Below are positions 47,265 through 57,179 of a stretch of DNA of 64,000 nucleotides, piece by piece. Below the pieces are notes generated by a model. The model was not told the origin of the DNA. It saw only the letters and a program-made list of their open reading frames with translations, and ran no database searches. How positions within the stretch are numbered: the first letter of the stretch is position 1; each line of letters begins with the position of its first letter. This stretch comes from Proteus alimentorum (lineage in GTDB: Bacteria; Pseudomonadota; Gammaproteobacteria; Enterobacterales; Enterobacteriaceae), in NCBI RefSeq assembly GCF_002607735.1, contig NZ_NBVR01000024.1:124001-188000 (forward strand), written 5' to 3'. The translations under genes and the position numbers were made by a program.

Positions 47265-48119
47265 ATGGAACTTGTAAGTTATAAAACAATGCCAGAGTGG
47301 ACTCGTACATCCATTCCTTTAGCGTTATTAGAACGCCATAATACAAAGGAAGGCACTTATGCCCAAATGCGAGTATTGCAAGGTAACATGACCTTTGTTG
47401 TTTTTAATGATGATGGCTCACAAATTTCAGTTGAGTGTAATACTGAGGAGCAACCGCCGTTAATTCAACCTCAACAGTGGCATAAAATAGATAAAGCAAG
47501 TGATGATGTACGTTGTCAGCTCTCTTTTTTATGTGCCCCAGAAGATAAGCTATTTAAAGAAAACGACTTATCATTACCGCATTCTGAAGTACGCTATATG
47601 GCAACGTTTACTCAGCCTTGCAAGGTGTTAGATTTAGGTGCCGGTCGTGGTCGAAATAGCTTCTATTTAGCGTCTCAAGGTTATGATGTGACAGCGTTAG
47701 ATATTAATGCTTCACATATTGATGCTATTGAAACAGTTAAAACCAAAACAGGATTGGCAGTAAAAAGTGGCTTATATGATATCAATGAAGCTTCACTTAC
47801 TGAGAAATACGATATTATTCTTTCAACTGTTGTATTGATGTTCTGCCAACGAGAACGAATTGAAAGTATTATTAAAAATATGCAGGAATGTACCAATTCT
47901 AATGGTATTAATGTGATTGTTTGCCCTGTTGAAACGCCAAATAGTGATCCTGCTGAAATTCCATTTAAAACCTTTTTACGTCCAAATGAATTAGCGAATT
48001 ATTATAAAGAATGGGAAATTATTAAATATAATGAGGATCCTGGGCATTTACATAAAACAGATGCAAATGGCAATCGTATTGCCTTAAATTTTGCTACTTT
48101 AATCGCACGCAAAAAATAG
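47265..48119 (+). CDS. tehB: Tellurite-resistance methyltransferase TehB
   Basis: It is a SAM-dependent methyltransferase that detoxifies tellurite. The 284-residue protein fuses an N-terminal cupin-like DUF1971 domain (residues 1-95) to the methyltransferase with SAM motif VLDLGAGRGRNSFYLA (121-136). The long form matches the H. influenzae type rather than the shorter E. coli one. No tehA lies next to it. The NsrR palindrome upstream suggests a role in nitrosative stress. Confidence 0.92.
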   Translation: MELVSYKTMPEWTRTSIPLALLERHNTKEGTYAQMRVLQGNMTFVVFNDDGSQISVECNTEEQPPLIQPQQWHKIDKASDDVRCQLSFLCAPEDKLFKENDLSLPHSEVRYMATFTQPCKVLDLGAGRGRNSFYLASQGYDVTALDINASHIDAIETVKTKTGLAVKSGLYDINEASLTEKYDIILSTVVLMFCQRERIESIIKNMQECTNSNGINVIVCPVETPNSDPAEIPFKTFLRPNELANYYKEWEIIKYNEDPGHLHKTDANGNRIALNFATLIARKK

Positions 48120-48141
48120 TTAATAACTCTCATCTCTTTTT

Positions 48142-48201
48142 AAATACCCCAAATATGAACTGCACCCCAAAAGTTGGACACCAACTTTGGGGTATTTTTT
48201 A
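48142..48201. terminator. Bidirectional terminator with competing hairpins
   Basis: The right arm at 48181-48197 can pair with either of two left arms: AAATACCCCAAA (48142-48153), or CCCCAAAAGTTGG (48165-48177, one bulge). Runs of T follow on the plus side and A before it, so it can end both tehB and the convergent ClC gene. The middle segment (48156-48180) resembles the outer end of IS3/IS150-group elements. Confidence 0.75.
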
Positions 48202-48217
48202 TCTGCTTAAGCGAGTT

Positions 48218-49639
48218 TTATTGTTGTGGTGAGTTATCGCTTTTAATATCGAGGGTTTGGTTTTTTTGTTCTTTTTCCTCAGATTTTTGCAATATCCGTT
48301 CTAATAAAACCGTATAAATAGGGCGACCACCTAATAGCTGTGCCAACATCGTTGCACCTAAACAGGTAATGATCATCGGCAGGATAAGTTGATAATTATC
48401 GGTCATTTCTAATACGAGGACGATCCCCGTTAGAGGTGCTCTTACCGTTGCTGCAAATAAAGCCCCCATTCCTGCAATAGCAAACGTACCAATTTGAATT
48501 TGATAATCAGGGAAAAGTAAGGTTGCAGTTAATCCGAATGCACTACCAAATAGAGTACCTAATGCCAGAGTAGGGGCGAATATACCGCCAGGAGCACCAG
48601 AAGCAAAACTGATGATGGATGTGATAGTTCGTAAAACAAAGAAAAGTAATAGTGCAATAAGGGAATATTGTCCTGTACTAAGCGCAGGAATAATACTAAA
48701 TCCACCGCCGGTTATTTCAGGAATAATTAATGCTAATAAACCGCAAAGTCCACCGATAATGCCACCAGTTAAAACAAAACGTGATGTTTTATCTTGATAG
48801 AAATGCTGAAATTGGGTTTGGACATAGAAAAGTAGTTTACTGAATATAACGCCAATAATGCCAAATAACATACCCAAAATTAAATACAACCAGAGTGTAT
48901 TTAGTGGTGCGGATGAAAATTTACCGATATGAATAACACCTCCTTCACCATTAAATAGGCGAAAAACAATGCAAGACATAATAACGCCAATAAAGACTGC
49001 TTTAATTGAAATAAGACTGTATTTAAATTGAGGTCGCATCTCCTCAATAATAAATAAAATACCAGCCAGAGGAGCATTAAACGCCGCGGTTAATCCTGCG
49101 GCGGCTCCCGTAGCTAATAGAGTATGACGAGACTCTTTATCTTTTATTCGAGAAATATCATTTATAAGTTGACCGATATTGGCACCCAATTGAACCGTTG
49201 GACCCTCTCGTCCTAATACCATTCCAGAACCTAGAGTTCCGATACTGGCAATAAATTTTATAGGTAATACTCGCCACCAACGAACAGGACGAATATCTAT
49301 CATGGCACCTTCAATTTCAGGTATTCCTGATCCCCCTGATTCGGGTGAAAACTTCTTGACTAAATAATAGCCCAGCATTGCCAGAATAGAGGAAAAAAGT
49401 AATGTGCAGATCGCTAGAATATAAGGATTAGTAAAGGTTTTAATAAATTCTTCTTGTCGAAAATGAATCACCCAACTAACGCTTTTTTCAAATAAAACAC
49501 CCACCAATCCCGCTAGAGAGCCGACGACTGCGGATAATAGCAGGATTTTTAGTGGTGCAAGGTTGGTTTCTTGCGTTTTTCTGAACAGATTAAATCGTCG
49601 TTCATTTTGGGTGTTTTGTGCTGATTTATGATTATGCAT
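48218..49639 (-). CDS. clcA: ClC-family chloride channel/antiporter
   Basis: The 473-residue membrane protein has the three ClC signatures: [24 protein letters not shown] and [15 protein letters not shown]. Bacterial ClcA proteins exchange chloride for protons and help in acid stress. The Glu in GREGP is the external gating glutamate. It lacks C-terminal CBS domains. The N-terminus is polar and Asn/Gln-rich. Confidence 0.92.
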   Translation of the reverse strand: MHNHKSAQNTQNERRFNLFRKTQETNLAPLKILLLSAVVGSLAGLVGVLFEKSVSWVIHFRQEEFIKTFTNPYILAICTLLFSSILAMLGYYLVKKFSPESGGSGIPEIEGAMIDIRPVRWWRVLPIKFIASIGTLGSGMVLGREGPTVQLGANIGQLINDISRIKDKESRHTLLATGAAAGLTAAFNAPLAGILFIIEEMRPQFKYSLISIKAVFIGVIMSCIVFRLFNGEGGVIHIGKFSSAPLNTLWLYLILGMLFGIIGVIFSKLLFYVQTQFQHFYQDKTSRFVLTGGIIGGLCGLLALIIPEITGGGFSIIPALSTGQYSLIALLLFFVLRTITSIISFASGAPGGIFAPTLALGTLFGSAFGLTATLLFPDYQIQIGTFAIAGMGALFAATVRAPLTGIVLVLEMTDNYQLILPMIITCLGATMLAQLLGGRPIYTVLLERILQKSEEKEQKNQTLDIKSDNSPQQ

Positions 49640-49834
49640 AACTTTGATTGAAGTATTGTAACGATGAACCTAATGATAGCGCAATTTAATAATGAAGTGA
49701 TATTTCTCACATAACTAAGTCAATTTTAGAGTTAGTCGTTTTTTTTTCTAGCATATTTTCACTTTTTCATCTTTAGTGTAATTGATAACAAAAAATACAT
49801 ATTTAGATAACATTTGGACGAAAAAGGGTAAATT

Positions 49835-51235
49835 ATGGATTTCATCACAAATATATTAAGCGCTATAAATGGCGTGGTATGGGGAGTTCCGATGCTTGTC
49901 GGTATTCTCGGTATCGGTCTTTTTATGCAGTTTCGACTTGGTTTTTTACCTATTAGGAAATTAGGTACAGGGTTTAAGCTTTTATTTGAAAAAAATGATA
50001 AAAGAGGCGAAGGGCAAATATCGCCATTTAATGCGTTGATGACCGCACTATCTGCCACTATCGGAACGGGTAATATTGCTGGTGTTGCTACGGCTGTTGT
50101 CTTAGGAGGACCCGGTGCATTGTTCTGGATGTGGATGACCGCATTAGTGGGAATGGCAACCAAATATTCAGAAGCCGTGCTTGCTGTACGTTTCCGTGAA
50201 GTTGATAAATATGGAAACTATGTTGGTGGGCCAATGTATTACATTAAAAATGGCTTAGGTAAAAATTGGGTTTGGCTAGGCACTGTTTTTGCTGTCTTTG
50301 GTAGTTTTGCGGGGTTTGGTATTGGTAATACAGTACAAGCAAACTCGGTGGCTGATGTATTGGAAAGTAACTTTGGTATTTCAACGACAATCACCGCTAT
50401 TGTGCTCGTTGTTTTAGTCGGAGCTGTACTCATTGGCGGTATTAAGCGTATTGCCGATGTTGCTGGTAAATTAGTTCCTATTATGACCGTTGGCTATTTT
50501 GGTGCAGGTATTGTTGTTTTAGCACTGAATGTGACAGCTATTCCTGATGCCATTATCCTTATTGTGAAATCTGCATTTACACCTGTTGCTGCTCAAGGTG
50601 GTTTTGCGGGGGCTGCTGTTTGGGCTGCGATCCGTTTTGGTGTAGCGCGTGGTGTTTTCTCAAATGAAGCGGGATTGGGGAGTGCGCCTATTGCCCATGC
50701 GACGGCAAAAACACAAAACCCTGTTCGCCAAGGTTTGATTGCGATGTTGGGAACTTTTATTGATACCATCATTGTTTGTTCTGTTACAGGATTAACTATT
50801 GTTATCACAGGGCAATGGCTTACAGGACAAAGTGGTGCAACATTAACCGCAGCTTCATTCTCTATCGCTATTCCGGGGGGGAACTATATTGTGGCGATTG
50901 CATTAGCAATTTTTGCATTTACCACGATTTTAGGCTGGAGTTTTTATGGCGAAAAATGTGTGCAATACCTATTTGGGCCTAAAGCTATTATGCCATTTCG
51001 TATCGCTTGGCTGATTGCGTTACCGGTTGGGGCGACACAATCATTAGAGTTTGTGTGGTTGTTAGCCGATACACTCAACGCAATGATGGCTATTCCTAAC
51101 TTAATTGCATTAGCTTTATTAAGTCCTGTTGTTTATCGCTTAACAAGAGATCATATAAAAGATGTTAACGCTGATAATATTGAATTAGATAAAGAAACTC
51201 ATTCAGTGAGCAAAAAAGAAGCCGAAGCAGAGTAA
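49835..51235 (+). CDS. Sodium:alanine symporter, AlsT/AgcS family
   Basis: The 466-residue transporter has about eleven hydrophobic segments and AgcS motifs: FNALMTALSATIGTGNIAGV, PGALFWMWMTALVGMATKYS and GVFSNEAGLGSAPIAHATAK. It imports alanine or glycine with sodium. The C-terminal tail is acidic and hydrophilic. It is monocistronic with its own terminator. Confidence 0.93.
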   Translation: MDFITNILSAINGVVWGVPMLVGILGIGLFMQFRLGFLPIRKLGTGFKLLFEKNDKRGEGQISPFNALMTALSATIGTGNIAGVATAVVLGGPGALFWMWMTALVGMATKYSEAVLAVRFREVDKYGNYVGGPMYYIKNGLGKNWVWLGTVFAVFGSFAGFGIGNTVQANSVADVLESNFGISTTITAIVLVVLVGAVLIGGIKRIADVAGKLVPIMTVGYFGAGIVVLALNVTAIPDAIILIVKSAFTPVAAQGGFAGAAVWAAIRFGVARGVFSNEAGLGSAPIAHATAKTQNPVRQGLIAMLGTFIDTIIVCSVTGLTIVITGQWLTGQSGATLTAASFSIAIPGGNYIVAIALAIFAFTTILGWSFYGEKCVQYLFGPKAIMPFRIAWLIALPVGATQSLEFVWLLADTLNAMMAIPNLIALALLSPVVYRLTRDHIKDVNADNIELDKETHSVSKKEAEAE

Positions 51236-51268
51236 CGCGTTCTTACTTATCGGCTAATAACACAACAT

Positions 51269-51306
51269 AAAACCGTATACTTTATCGTGATAAGTATGCG
51301 GTTTTT
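51269..51306 (+). terminator. Terminator of the symporter gene
   Basis: AAACCGTATACTTTATC and GATAAGTATGCGGTTT pair with one G-T or mismatch around a short loop, ending in TTTT. Confidence 0.85.
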
Positions 51307-51344
51307 TATGGTAATAACTTGAGATATGAGACATTACAGATAAT

Positions 51345-51367
51345 AAAAAGCCTTCTGGGGAGAAGGC
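51345..51367 (-). terminator. Terminator of the aldehyde dehydrogenase gene
   Basis: On the minus strand GCCTTCT pairs with AGAAGGC around CCCC and is followed by TTTTTATT. It lies 54 bases past the gene's stop. Confidence 0.75.
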
Positions 51368-51421
51368 GAAGAGATGAGTATAGATATTATATTTATAAGA
51401 ATTTAGAAAAGAGAGAAAATC

Positions 51422-52903
51422 TTATTCTTTCATACTGATGAAGATATTTTTCACTTGGCTATAAGCATCTAACATCATTTTATGTGTTTCACGCCCTAAA
51501 CCTGATTTCTTGTAACCCCCAAATGGTGCGTGAGCTGGGAGTTCATGATAAGTGTTAACCCACATACGCCCCGTTCTTACTGCTCTTGCAACACGTAGAG
51601 CACGGTTAATATCTTGAGTCCAAACACCACCACCAAGACCATATTCAGAGTCATTCGCCATTTCGATCACTTCATCTTCATTATCGAATGGAATAACACA
51701 CAATACAGGTCCAAAAATTTCTTCTCGGGCTACACGCATTTGGTTTGTTGCGTTGATGATGATGGTTGGACGAACAAAGAATCCGTCATCATAACCTTCA
51801 CCAGTAATACGCTCACCCCCCGTTAAAACAGTAGCGCCTTCTTTTTTCGCGAGTTCAATGTAGCCTAAGATAGTATCCATTTGATCTTGACTAACTTGTG
51901 TACCCATTTGCGTATTCGGATCAAGTGGGTCACCGACACGAATGCTCTCAAATTCAGTTTTTAATGCTTTCAAAAACTCATCATGAATATCTTTATGTAA
52001 GAACAAACGTGAACCTGATTCACAAGCTTGTCCTTGGTTCATCAAGATAGCTAATGCTGAATATTTGACGGCTTTTTTCATATTTGCATCAGGGAACACA
52101 ATATTGGCTGATTTACCGCCTAATTCCAATGTTGCTGGAACCATTTTTTTCGCTGCGGCTTCTGCGACGGTATAACCCACATTGGTAGAACCTGTAAATG
52201 CAAGTTTATCAATGTCTTCATGCTCTAAAATAGCTTGTCCTACAACCGATCCGCGTCCCGTCACAATATTAATCACACCCGCTGGTAATATTTCATTTAA
52301 AATACGACCTAGCTCTAATAATGAAAGGGAAGTCAGTGTTGCTGGATTAATAACTACCGTATCACCTGCCGCAATCGCTGGCGCCAATTTCCATGCTGCC
52401 ATTAATAATGGGAAGTTCCACGGAATAATTTGACCCACAACACCAATCGGTTCGCGAATAACAAGGCTAATGGTATTTTCGTCTAGGACGGCACTTTCAT
52501 CGGTATGAGAGCGTATCACGCCTGCAAAATATCGAAAATGGTCAATAGAGGCAGGTAAATCTATGTTTTTCGACTCATTGAGTGGTTTGCCGTTATCGAG
52601 CGATTCTATCCAAGCAAAGCGTTCTTGCTCTTGCTCTAAGCGATCTGCGATTTTTAATAAGAGGGATTGACGTTCAGCAGGTGATGTTTTACTCCATGTT
52701 TTGAATGCGTTACGTGCAGCGCTCACTGCGCGTTCAACATCCTCAGCACTACCAGATTGGTATTCACTTAATAATTCACCCGTAGCAGGGCTATAGGTTT
52801 TGGTTGTTTTTTGTGATGTGCTAGATACCCATTCTCCTCCAATTAGCATTTTGTAACTTTCTAGAGGGCGAAATTCTGATGGAACATTATTTAATTTAAT
52901 CAT
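51422..52903 (-). CDS. NAD(P)-dependent aldehyde dehydrogenase
   Basis: It oxidises an aldehyde to the acid. The 493-residue enzyme has catalytic Cys294 in MNQGQACESGSRL, Glu260 in LELGGKSANIVF, and Asn in IIPWNFPLLMAAWK. The cofactor-binding Lys normally found in VVIKPA is Asn here (VVINPAT, near residue 186), which is unusual. Length fits the AldA/AldB/betaine aldehyde group. The natural substrate cannot be told. It stands alone. Confidence 0.9.
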   Translation of the reverse strand: MIKLNNVPSEFRPLESYKMLIGGEWVSSTSQKTTKTYSPATGELLSEYQSGSAEDVERAVSAARNAFKTWSKTSPAERQSLLLKIADRLEQEQERFAWIESLDNGKPLNESKNIDLPASIDHFRYFAGVIRSHTDESAVLDENTISLVIREPIGVVGQIIPWNFPLLMAAWKLAPAIAAGDTVVINPATLTSLSLLELGRILNEILPAGVINIVTGRGSVVGQAILEHEDIDKLAFTGSTNVGYTVAEAAAKKMVPATLELGGKSANIVFPDANMKKAVKYSALAILMNQGQACESGSRLFLHKDIHDEFLKALKTEFESIRVGDPLDPNTQMGTQVSQDQMDTILGYIELAKKEGATVLTGGERITGEGYDDGFFVRPTIIINATNQMRVAREEIFGPVLCVIPFDNEDEVIEMANDSEYGLGGGVWTQDINRALRVARAVRTGRMWVNTYHELPAHAPFGGYKKSGLGRETHKMMLDAYSQVKNIFISMKE

Positions 52904-53395
52904 TTTTAATCTCCAATGTAGGGATGAGCATCATTCAAATGTGTAGTTTCACTTCGTAATACTCGTGCTAATAACATATATCAATTGAGAAAATTTGATT
53001 AGCTATTGATGCAATAGGTGATATTAACGATAAAAAATAGTAATGAATATTACTGACTTAACAAAAATGGGTAAACTTAATCGTTTCATCTCTCAGTCTT
53101 TATATGATTAAACAAAAAATAACCATCAATAATTCTTAAATATTCCTTCTTATTTAGTCATCATCGGCGTAATGCAGTAACGCTCTCTTGTTTAGACAGT
53201 TTTTTGAGGTGTAAGCAAAATCAAAGGATGAAAAAAGAGATATTAAAAGATTTGCTAGAAATTGCGTTAGATCAAACAACATTTAAATTGTTCAATATTG
53301 CACTTTCTCTCTGATAAAAATGGCGTATTCTTATGTTGCATCTAAAATGCAACTTATAAAAATAAAGCGTTATCTTTTATTAGAAGGAATACGAT
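52904..53395. promoter_or_regulatory. Divergent region before hcp, with FNR-like and NsrR-like sites
   Basis: In 490 bases, TTGCGTTAGATCAA (53262-53275) has one FNR-type half (ATCAA) and a weaker TTG half. GTTGCAT and ATGCAAC with 5 bases between (53335-53353, inside an NsrR-like 23-mer) lie 43 bases before the hcp start. Both regulators control hcp in other enterobacteria. The rest, towards the aldehyde dehydrogenase, shows nothing clear. Confidence 0.65.
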
Positions 53396-55048
53396 ATGTA
53401 TTGTGTGCAATGTGAACAAACAATGAAAACGCCTGTAGGTAATGGTTGTGCCTATGCGCAAGGTATGTGTGGTAAAACAGCAGAAACGTCTGATCTTCAA
53501 GATTTACTCGTTGCGGTATTAGAAGGGCTTTCAGCGTGGGCTTTAGCAGCACGTAGCGTTGGTATTATTGATCATGATGTAGATAGCTTCGCTCCTCGTG
53601 CTTTTTTCTCTACGTTAACTAATGTTAATTTTGATTCTGATCGTATTGTCGGTTATGCGAAAGAAGCTATCTATTTCCGTGAAAGTTTGAAATCTCGTAC
53701 TTTAGCGAAAAATGCAGCAATTCAAGTGACTCATCCAAGAGCTGAAATCCAATTAGCGGGTAACGATTTAGACAGCTTACAAAAACAAGCTCAGCTTTTT
53801 GCTTTAAATGCAGATAAAGCGCAAATCGGTGATGATCTTCATGGATTACGTATGCTGTGCCTGTATGGCTTAAAAGGAGCCGCTGCTTATATGGAGCACG
53901 CGCATGTTTTAGGTCAGTATGACAATGAAATTTACGCAGAATATCATCGTTATATGGCGTGGTTAGGCACAGATCCTTCGGATATGAATGCGTTGTTAGA
54001 AAATGCGATGGGTATTGGTCAAATGAACTTCCGCATTATGGCGATTCTTGATAAAGGCGAAACTCAAGCTTACGGCAACCCTACTCCGGTTACTGTTAAC
54101 GTGCGCCCTGTTGCAGGTAAAGCGATTTTAATTTCAGGTCATGACCTAAAAGATCTGCAAATGCTACTTGAGCAAACTGAAGGTAAAGGGATCAACATTT
54201 ATACTCATGGTGAAATGTTACCTGCTCACGGTTACCCAGAACTTAAAAAATATAAACACTTAGTGGGTAACTACGGAAGTGGCTGGCAGAATCAGCAAAT
54301 TGAGTTTGCAAAATTCCCAGGCCCTGTATTAATGACGTCAAACTGTATTATTGATCCGAATGTAGGTAATTACGGTGACCGTATTTGGACACGTAGTATT
54401 GTTGGTTGGCCGGGCGTAAAACATATTACTGGTGATGACTTCTCTGAAATGATTGAACAAGCACAATCATTAGAAGGTTTCCCATACAATGAAATTGAGC
54501 ATTTAATTACAGTTGGTTTCGGTCGTGAAACGCTATTAAATGCCGCAGATACTGTGATTGATTTAGTCTCACAGAAAAAATTACGTCATGTTTTCTTAGT
54601 CGGGGGGTGTGATGGTAGCCGTGGTGAACGTAGTTACTACACCGATCTTGCAAGAGAAATTCCACAAGACTGTTTAATTATGACTTTGGCGTGTGGTAAA
54701 TACCGTTTCAATAAACTGGATTTCGGTACTTTAGAAGGCTTACCACGCTTACTTGATGTGGGTCAGTGTAACGATGCTTACTCAGCGATTATGCTAGCGG
54801 TTAACCTTGCTGAGAAATTAGGGTGTGGTGTGAATGACTTACCACTGTCTTTAATTCTCTCATGGTTCGAGCAAAAAGCGATTGTTATCTTATTGACTCT
54901 GCTTTCATTAGGCGTGAAAAACATTTATACCGGCCCAACAGCACCTGCGTTCTTAACGGACAATCTGCTGGCGGTACTAAATGAGAAATTTGGTATGCGC
55001 TCTATTACTACACCAGAACAAGATCTTAAAGATATTCTTTCTGCTTAA
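53396..55048 (+). CDS. hcp: Hybrid cluster protein
   Basis: It is an iron-sulfur-oxygen protein that reduces nitric oxide and protects against nitrosative stress. The 550-residue protein has N-terminal cluster cysteines Cys3, Cys6, Cys18 and Cys25 ([20 protein letters not shown], then GMCGK) and hybrid-cluster ligands in [35 protein letters not shown] and [12 protein letters not shown]. It reads like E. coli Hcp. The NsrR-like palindrome upstream agrees. Confidence 0.97.
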   Translation: MYCVQCEQTMKTPVGNGCAYAQGMCGKTAETSDLQDLLVAVLEGLSAWALAARSVGIIDHDVDSFAPRAFFSTLTNVNFDSDRIVGYAKEAIYFRESLKSRTLAKNAAIQVTHPRAEIQLAGNDLDSLQKQAQLFALNADKAQIGDDLHGLRMLCLYGLKGAAAYMEHAHVLGQYDNEIYAEYHRYMAWLGTDPSDMNALLENAMGIGQMNFRIMAILDKGETQAYGNPTPVTVNVRPVAGKAILISGHDLKDLQMLLEQTEGKGINIYTHGEMLPAHGYPELKKYKHLVGNYGSGWQNQQIEFAKFPGPVLMTSNCIIDPNVGNYGDRIWTRSIVGWPGVKHITGDDFSEMIEQAQSLEGFPYNEIEHLITVGFGRETLLNAADTVIDLVSQKKLRHVFLVGGCDGSRGERSYYTDLAREIPQDCLIMTLACGKYRFNKLDFGTLEGLPRLLDVGQCNDAYSAIMLAVNLAEKLGCGVNDLPLSLILSWFEQKAIVILLTLLSLGVKNIYTGPTAPAFLTDNLLAVLNEKFGMRSITTPEQDLKDILSA

Positions 55049-55070
55049 TGTTTTAAATTCATTATCATTA

Positions 55071-55090
55071 CCGAAGCCTGCGGGCTTCGG
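55071..55090 (+). promoter_or_regulatory. Intercistronic hairpin between hcp and hcr
   Basis: CCGAAGCC and GGCTTCGG pair perfectly around TGCG, 23 bases after the hcp stop and 17 before the hcr ATG. No T-run follows. It may set unequal hcp and hcr mRNA levels. Confidence 0.55.
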
Positions 55091-55106
55091 TGAGGGATCA
55101 ATATCC

Positions 55107-56111
55107 ATGACGATGCCTACTTCTCTTTGTCCTAATCGTATGCAAGTTCACTCGATTAATCAGGAAACACCTGAAGTGTGGACGCTAAATTTAATTAATC
55201 ATGACTTTTATTCTTATAAACCGGGTCAATTTGCACTGGTGAGTATCAATAATAGTGATGAAATAATGCGTGCTTATACCATTTCATCTTCTCCAGGATT
55301 AAGCCCGTTTATCACTTTAACCGTTCGCCGTTTAGAAAATGGTGTGGGTTCTAGTTGGTTAACATCACAAGTAAAACCAGGTGATTATCTATGGTTATCT
55401 GATGCTCAGGGGGAATTTACTTGTGCAGGTAAAGAAGGTGCGCGTTATTTAATGTTGGCAGCAGGTTGTGGTGTGACACCAGTTATGTCGATGACACGTT
55501 GGTTGTTAAATAATCAGCCTAAAGCCGATATCACGGTTATTTTTAATATTCGTGAGCAAAGCCAGTTTATTTTTGAGAAAGAATGGATCGAATTAGCAAA
55601 TGCATATCCATACAATCTTAATTTTATCATGATGCCTAAATTACCTGATAATAAAGGGGTATTTAGTGGACGCATTTCTCAAGAAAAATTAGCTGCATTA
55701 GTACCTGATATTGCGAGTCGTACAGTTATGTGCTGTGGCCCAAATAGTTATATGGAAGACACAGGACGTTTTGCAAGAAATCTTGGTGTACCTGCTGAGA
55801 ATATCTTTATGGAACGTTTTGGTGATGAGCCTGTTTGTGTTGATGAAAACGAACAATTAACCATGACTATTCGCCATCCATTATCACAAATTAAAGTTCC
55901 TGTTGGTGTGACTTTATTATCAGCTATGGAAGAAAATAAAGTTCCTGTGTTTGCTGCTTGTCGAGCAGGGGTTTGTGGGAGTTGTAAAACTCGCATTGCG
56001 AGTGGTGATTATGATGTCAGTAGTACCAGTACATTAACGGCTGAAGAGATAGCTCAAGGTTATGTCTTAGCATGTAGTTGTCGTTTAAAAGGAGATGTCG
56101 AGCTCGCTTAA
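55107..56111 (+). CDS. hcr: NADH oxidoreductase HCP reductase
   Basis: It passes electrons from NADH to Hcp. The 334-residue protein has an FAD domain (RAYTISSSPGL), an NAD domain (YLMLAAGCGVTPVMSMTRWL; MCCGPNSYMEDT) and a C-terminal plant-type 2Fe-2S ferredoxin domain (CRAGVCGSCKTRI, LACSCRL). I start at the ATG at 55107 after a GAGGG site. The open frame reaches back into hcp. Confidence 0.94.
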   Translation: MTMPTSLCPNRMQVHSINQETPEVWTLNLINHDFYSYKPGQFALVSINNSDEIMRAYTISSSPGLSPFITLTVRRLENGVGSSWLTSQVKPGDYLWLSDAQGEFTCAGKEGARYLMLAAGCGVTPVMSMTRWLLNNQPKADITVIFNIREQSQFIFEKEWIELANAYPYNLNFIMMPKLPDNKGVFSGRISQEKLAALVPDIASRTVMCCGPNSYMEDTGRFARNLGVPAENIFMERFGDEPVCVDENEQLTMTIRHPLSQIKVPVGVTLLSAMEENKVPVFAACRAGVCGSCKTRIASGDYDVSSTSTLTAEEIAQGYVLACSCRLKGDVELA

Positions 56112-56154
56112 CCTCCTTCTATTAAGTATTTCCTTCTATTTTCCTGTTTTTTTA

Positions 56155-56182
56155 CCCTGTTAATTTATTAACAGGGTTTTTT
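56155..56182 (+). terminator. Terminator of hcp-hcr
   Basis: CCCTGTTAA and TTAACAGGG pair perfectly around TTTA and are followed by TTTTTT. Confidence 0.9.
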
Positions 56183-56381
56183 ACGTCTATTCTCCCCATT
56201 AAAAAACCGAATAATCTGGAAAATGCTTCCCTTTATTTTAAATTAAAGAAGGTTTTTATTTATTCAGAATAATAAAAATATTGGAAACGATGACGAATTA
56301 AAAATATATTTTGGTTAGTGGGGCGTTTCCTTATAAACATTCTGCTATTATTTAAACTATTGACTGGGTAAGGGGGGATAT

Positions 56382-56717
56382 ATGAAAAAATTGTTAGTTA
56401 TTTGTTTATTTAGTGTCATGTTATCTGGCTGTGAAAAACCTCAACAAACCCTTGATGGCTCTAACGTAGAGTCGCTACGTATCTCAATTGTTGAAATGCG
56501 CAACTCACTTCCCCTTGATGAACAATCTCGTTTTGATGAAGCAATAGAATTAGCTATTCTTAATGATATTAATTTTAATGATTTAGTTATCGCTGGTCGC
56601 CATAAAAATGCGGATATTATCACTCGTAAAATGTGTCAATCATTAGATGGTAAAACAGTAAAAGAGATATTTTTGCAAGCAGAAGAAATAAAAGTACAAA
56701 AATTAGCATTTAAATAA
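56382..56717 (+). CDS. Small lipoprotein, DUF6694-like
   Basis: The 111-residue protein has a lipoprotein signal with lipobox LSGC (Cys17). A short helical domain with DGSNVESLRISIVEMRNSLP and LDGKTVKEIF follows. Similar small lipoproteins of unknown function are common in enterobacteria. An AAGGGGGG site lies before the ATG. It stands alone. Confidence 0.75.
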   Translation: MKKLLVICLFSVMLSGCEKPQQTLDGSNVESLRISIVEMRNSLPLDEQSRFDEAIELAILNDINFNDLVIAGRHKNADIITRKMCQSLDGKTVKEIFLQAEEIKVQKLAFK

Positions 56718-56880
56718 TCAATTAATAAACAGATTATCTTTTACTATACGATTTTCGCTTTTGTAGGAAGACTTCATTTCTTTTTTATATATTAGTTTTA
56801 CATGGAACTATATTATTTAATTGTATGATGAATATTGCGAGCTATTTTTCAATAGAACTTAAACAAAATCGTTATCGTGC

Positions 56881-56908
56881 TTTTCATTATATTGTGAGTG
56901 GTTATAAT
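56881..56908 (+). promoter_or_regulatory. Probable mgtE promoter
   Basis: TTTTCA (56881-56886), 16 bases, then TATAAT (56903-56908). Transcription should start near 56915, about 20 bases ahead of the riboswitch. Confidence 0.55.
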
Positions 56909-56929
56909 GCGCGCCGCATTCGCAAGAAA

Positions 56930-57100
56930 AGTGCAGTATCTCGTTAGGCGAGGCTCCTATACAAACACAGGTTACTGATCTGACGACGTCGAGAGACGCC
57001 CAAGATTAGGACAGGATATATCGACCGAAGGTATATCCCCATGTAACTTCCAGTATTCATCGGATACGTTGTATAGTGCTAAAACCGAGACGTGTAGATA
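56930..57100 (+). ncRNA. M-box (ykoK) magnesium riboswitch
   Basis: The leader matches the M-box consensus: CTCGTTAGGCGAGGCTCCTA at the 5' side, the GACGTCGAGAGACGCC segment, GGACAGGATATATCGACCGA with AAGGTATATCC, and TATAGTGCTAAAACCGAGAC at the 3' side. M-boxes bind Mg2+ and shut off Mg transporter genes when Mg is plentiful. The gene 80 bases downstream is mgtE, a classic target. Confidence 0.92.
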
Positions 57101-57179
57101 GCTTTTGCATTCTCGCTTCTGGTTTCGCCCCTATGGAGAACTGATTTGCTAAACACAAACAGTAATAGGGAACCACAAA

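Noticed and set aside
54981..55106. An N-terminal extension of hcr into the end of hcp.
   Set aside because: It overlaps hcp and the intercistronic hairpin, and Hcr homology begins at the ATG at 55107.
56825..56947. A 40-codon plus-strand frame (MMNIASYFSIELKQNRYRAF...) ending inside the M-box.
   Set aside because: It has no ribosome site, and the best promoter for the riboswitch transcript lies downstream of its start, so it would not be on the main mRNA.
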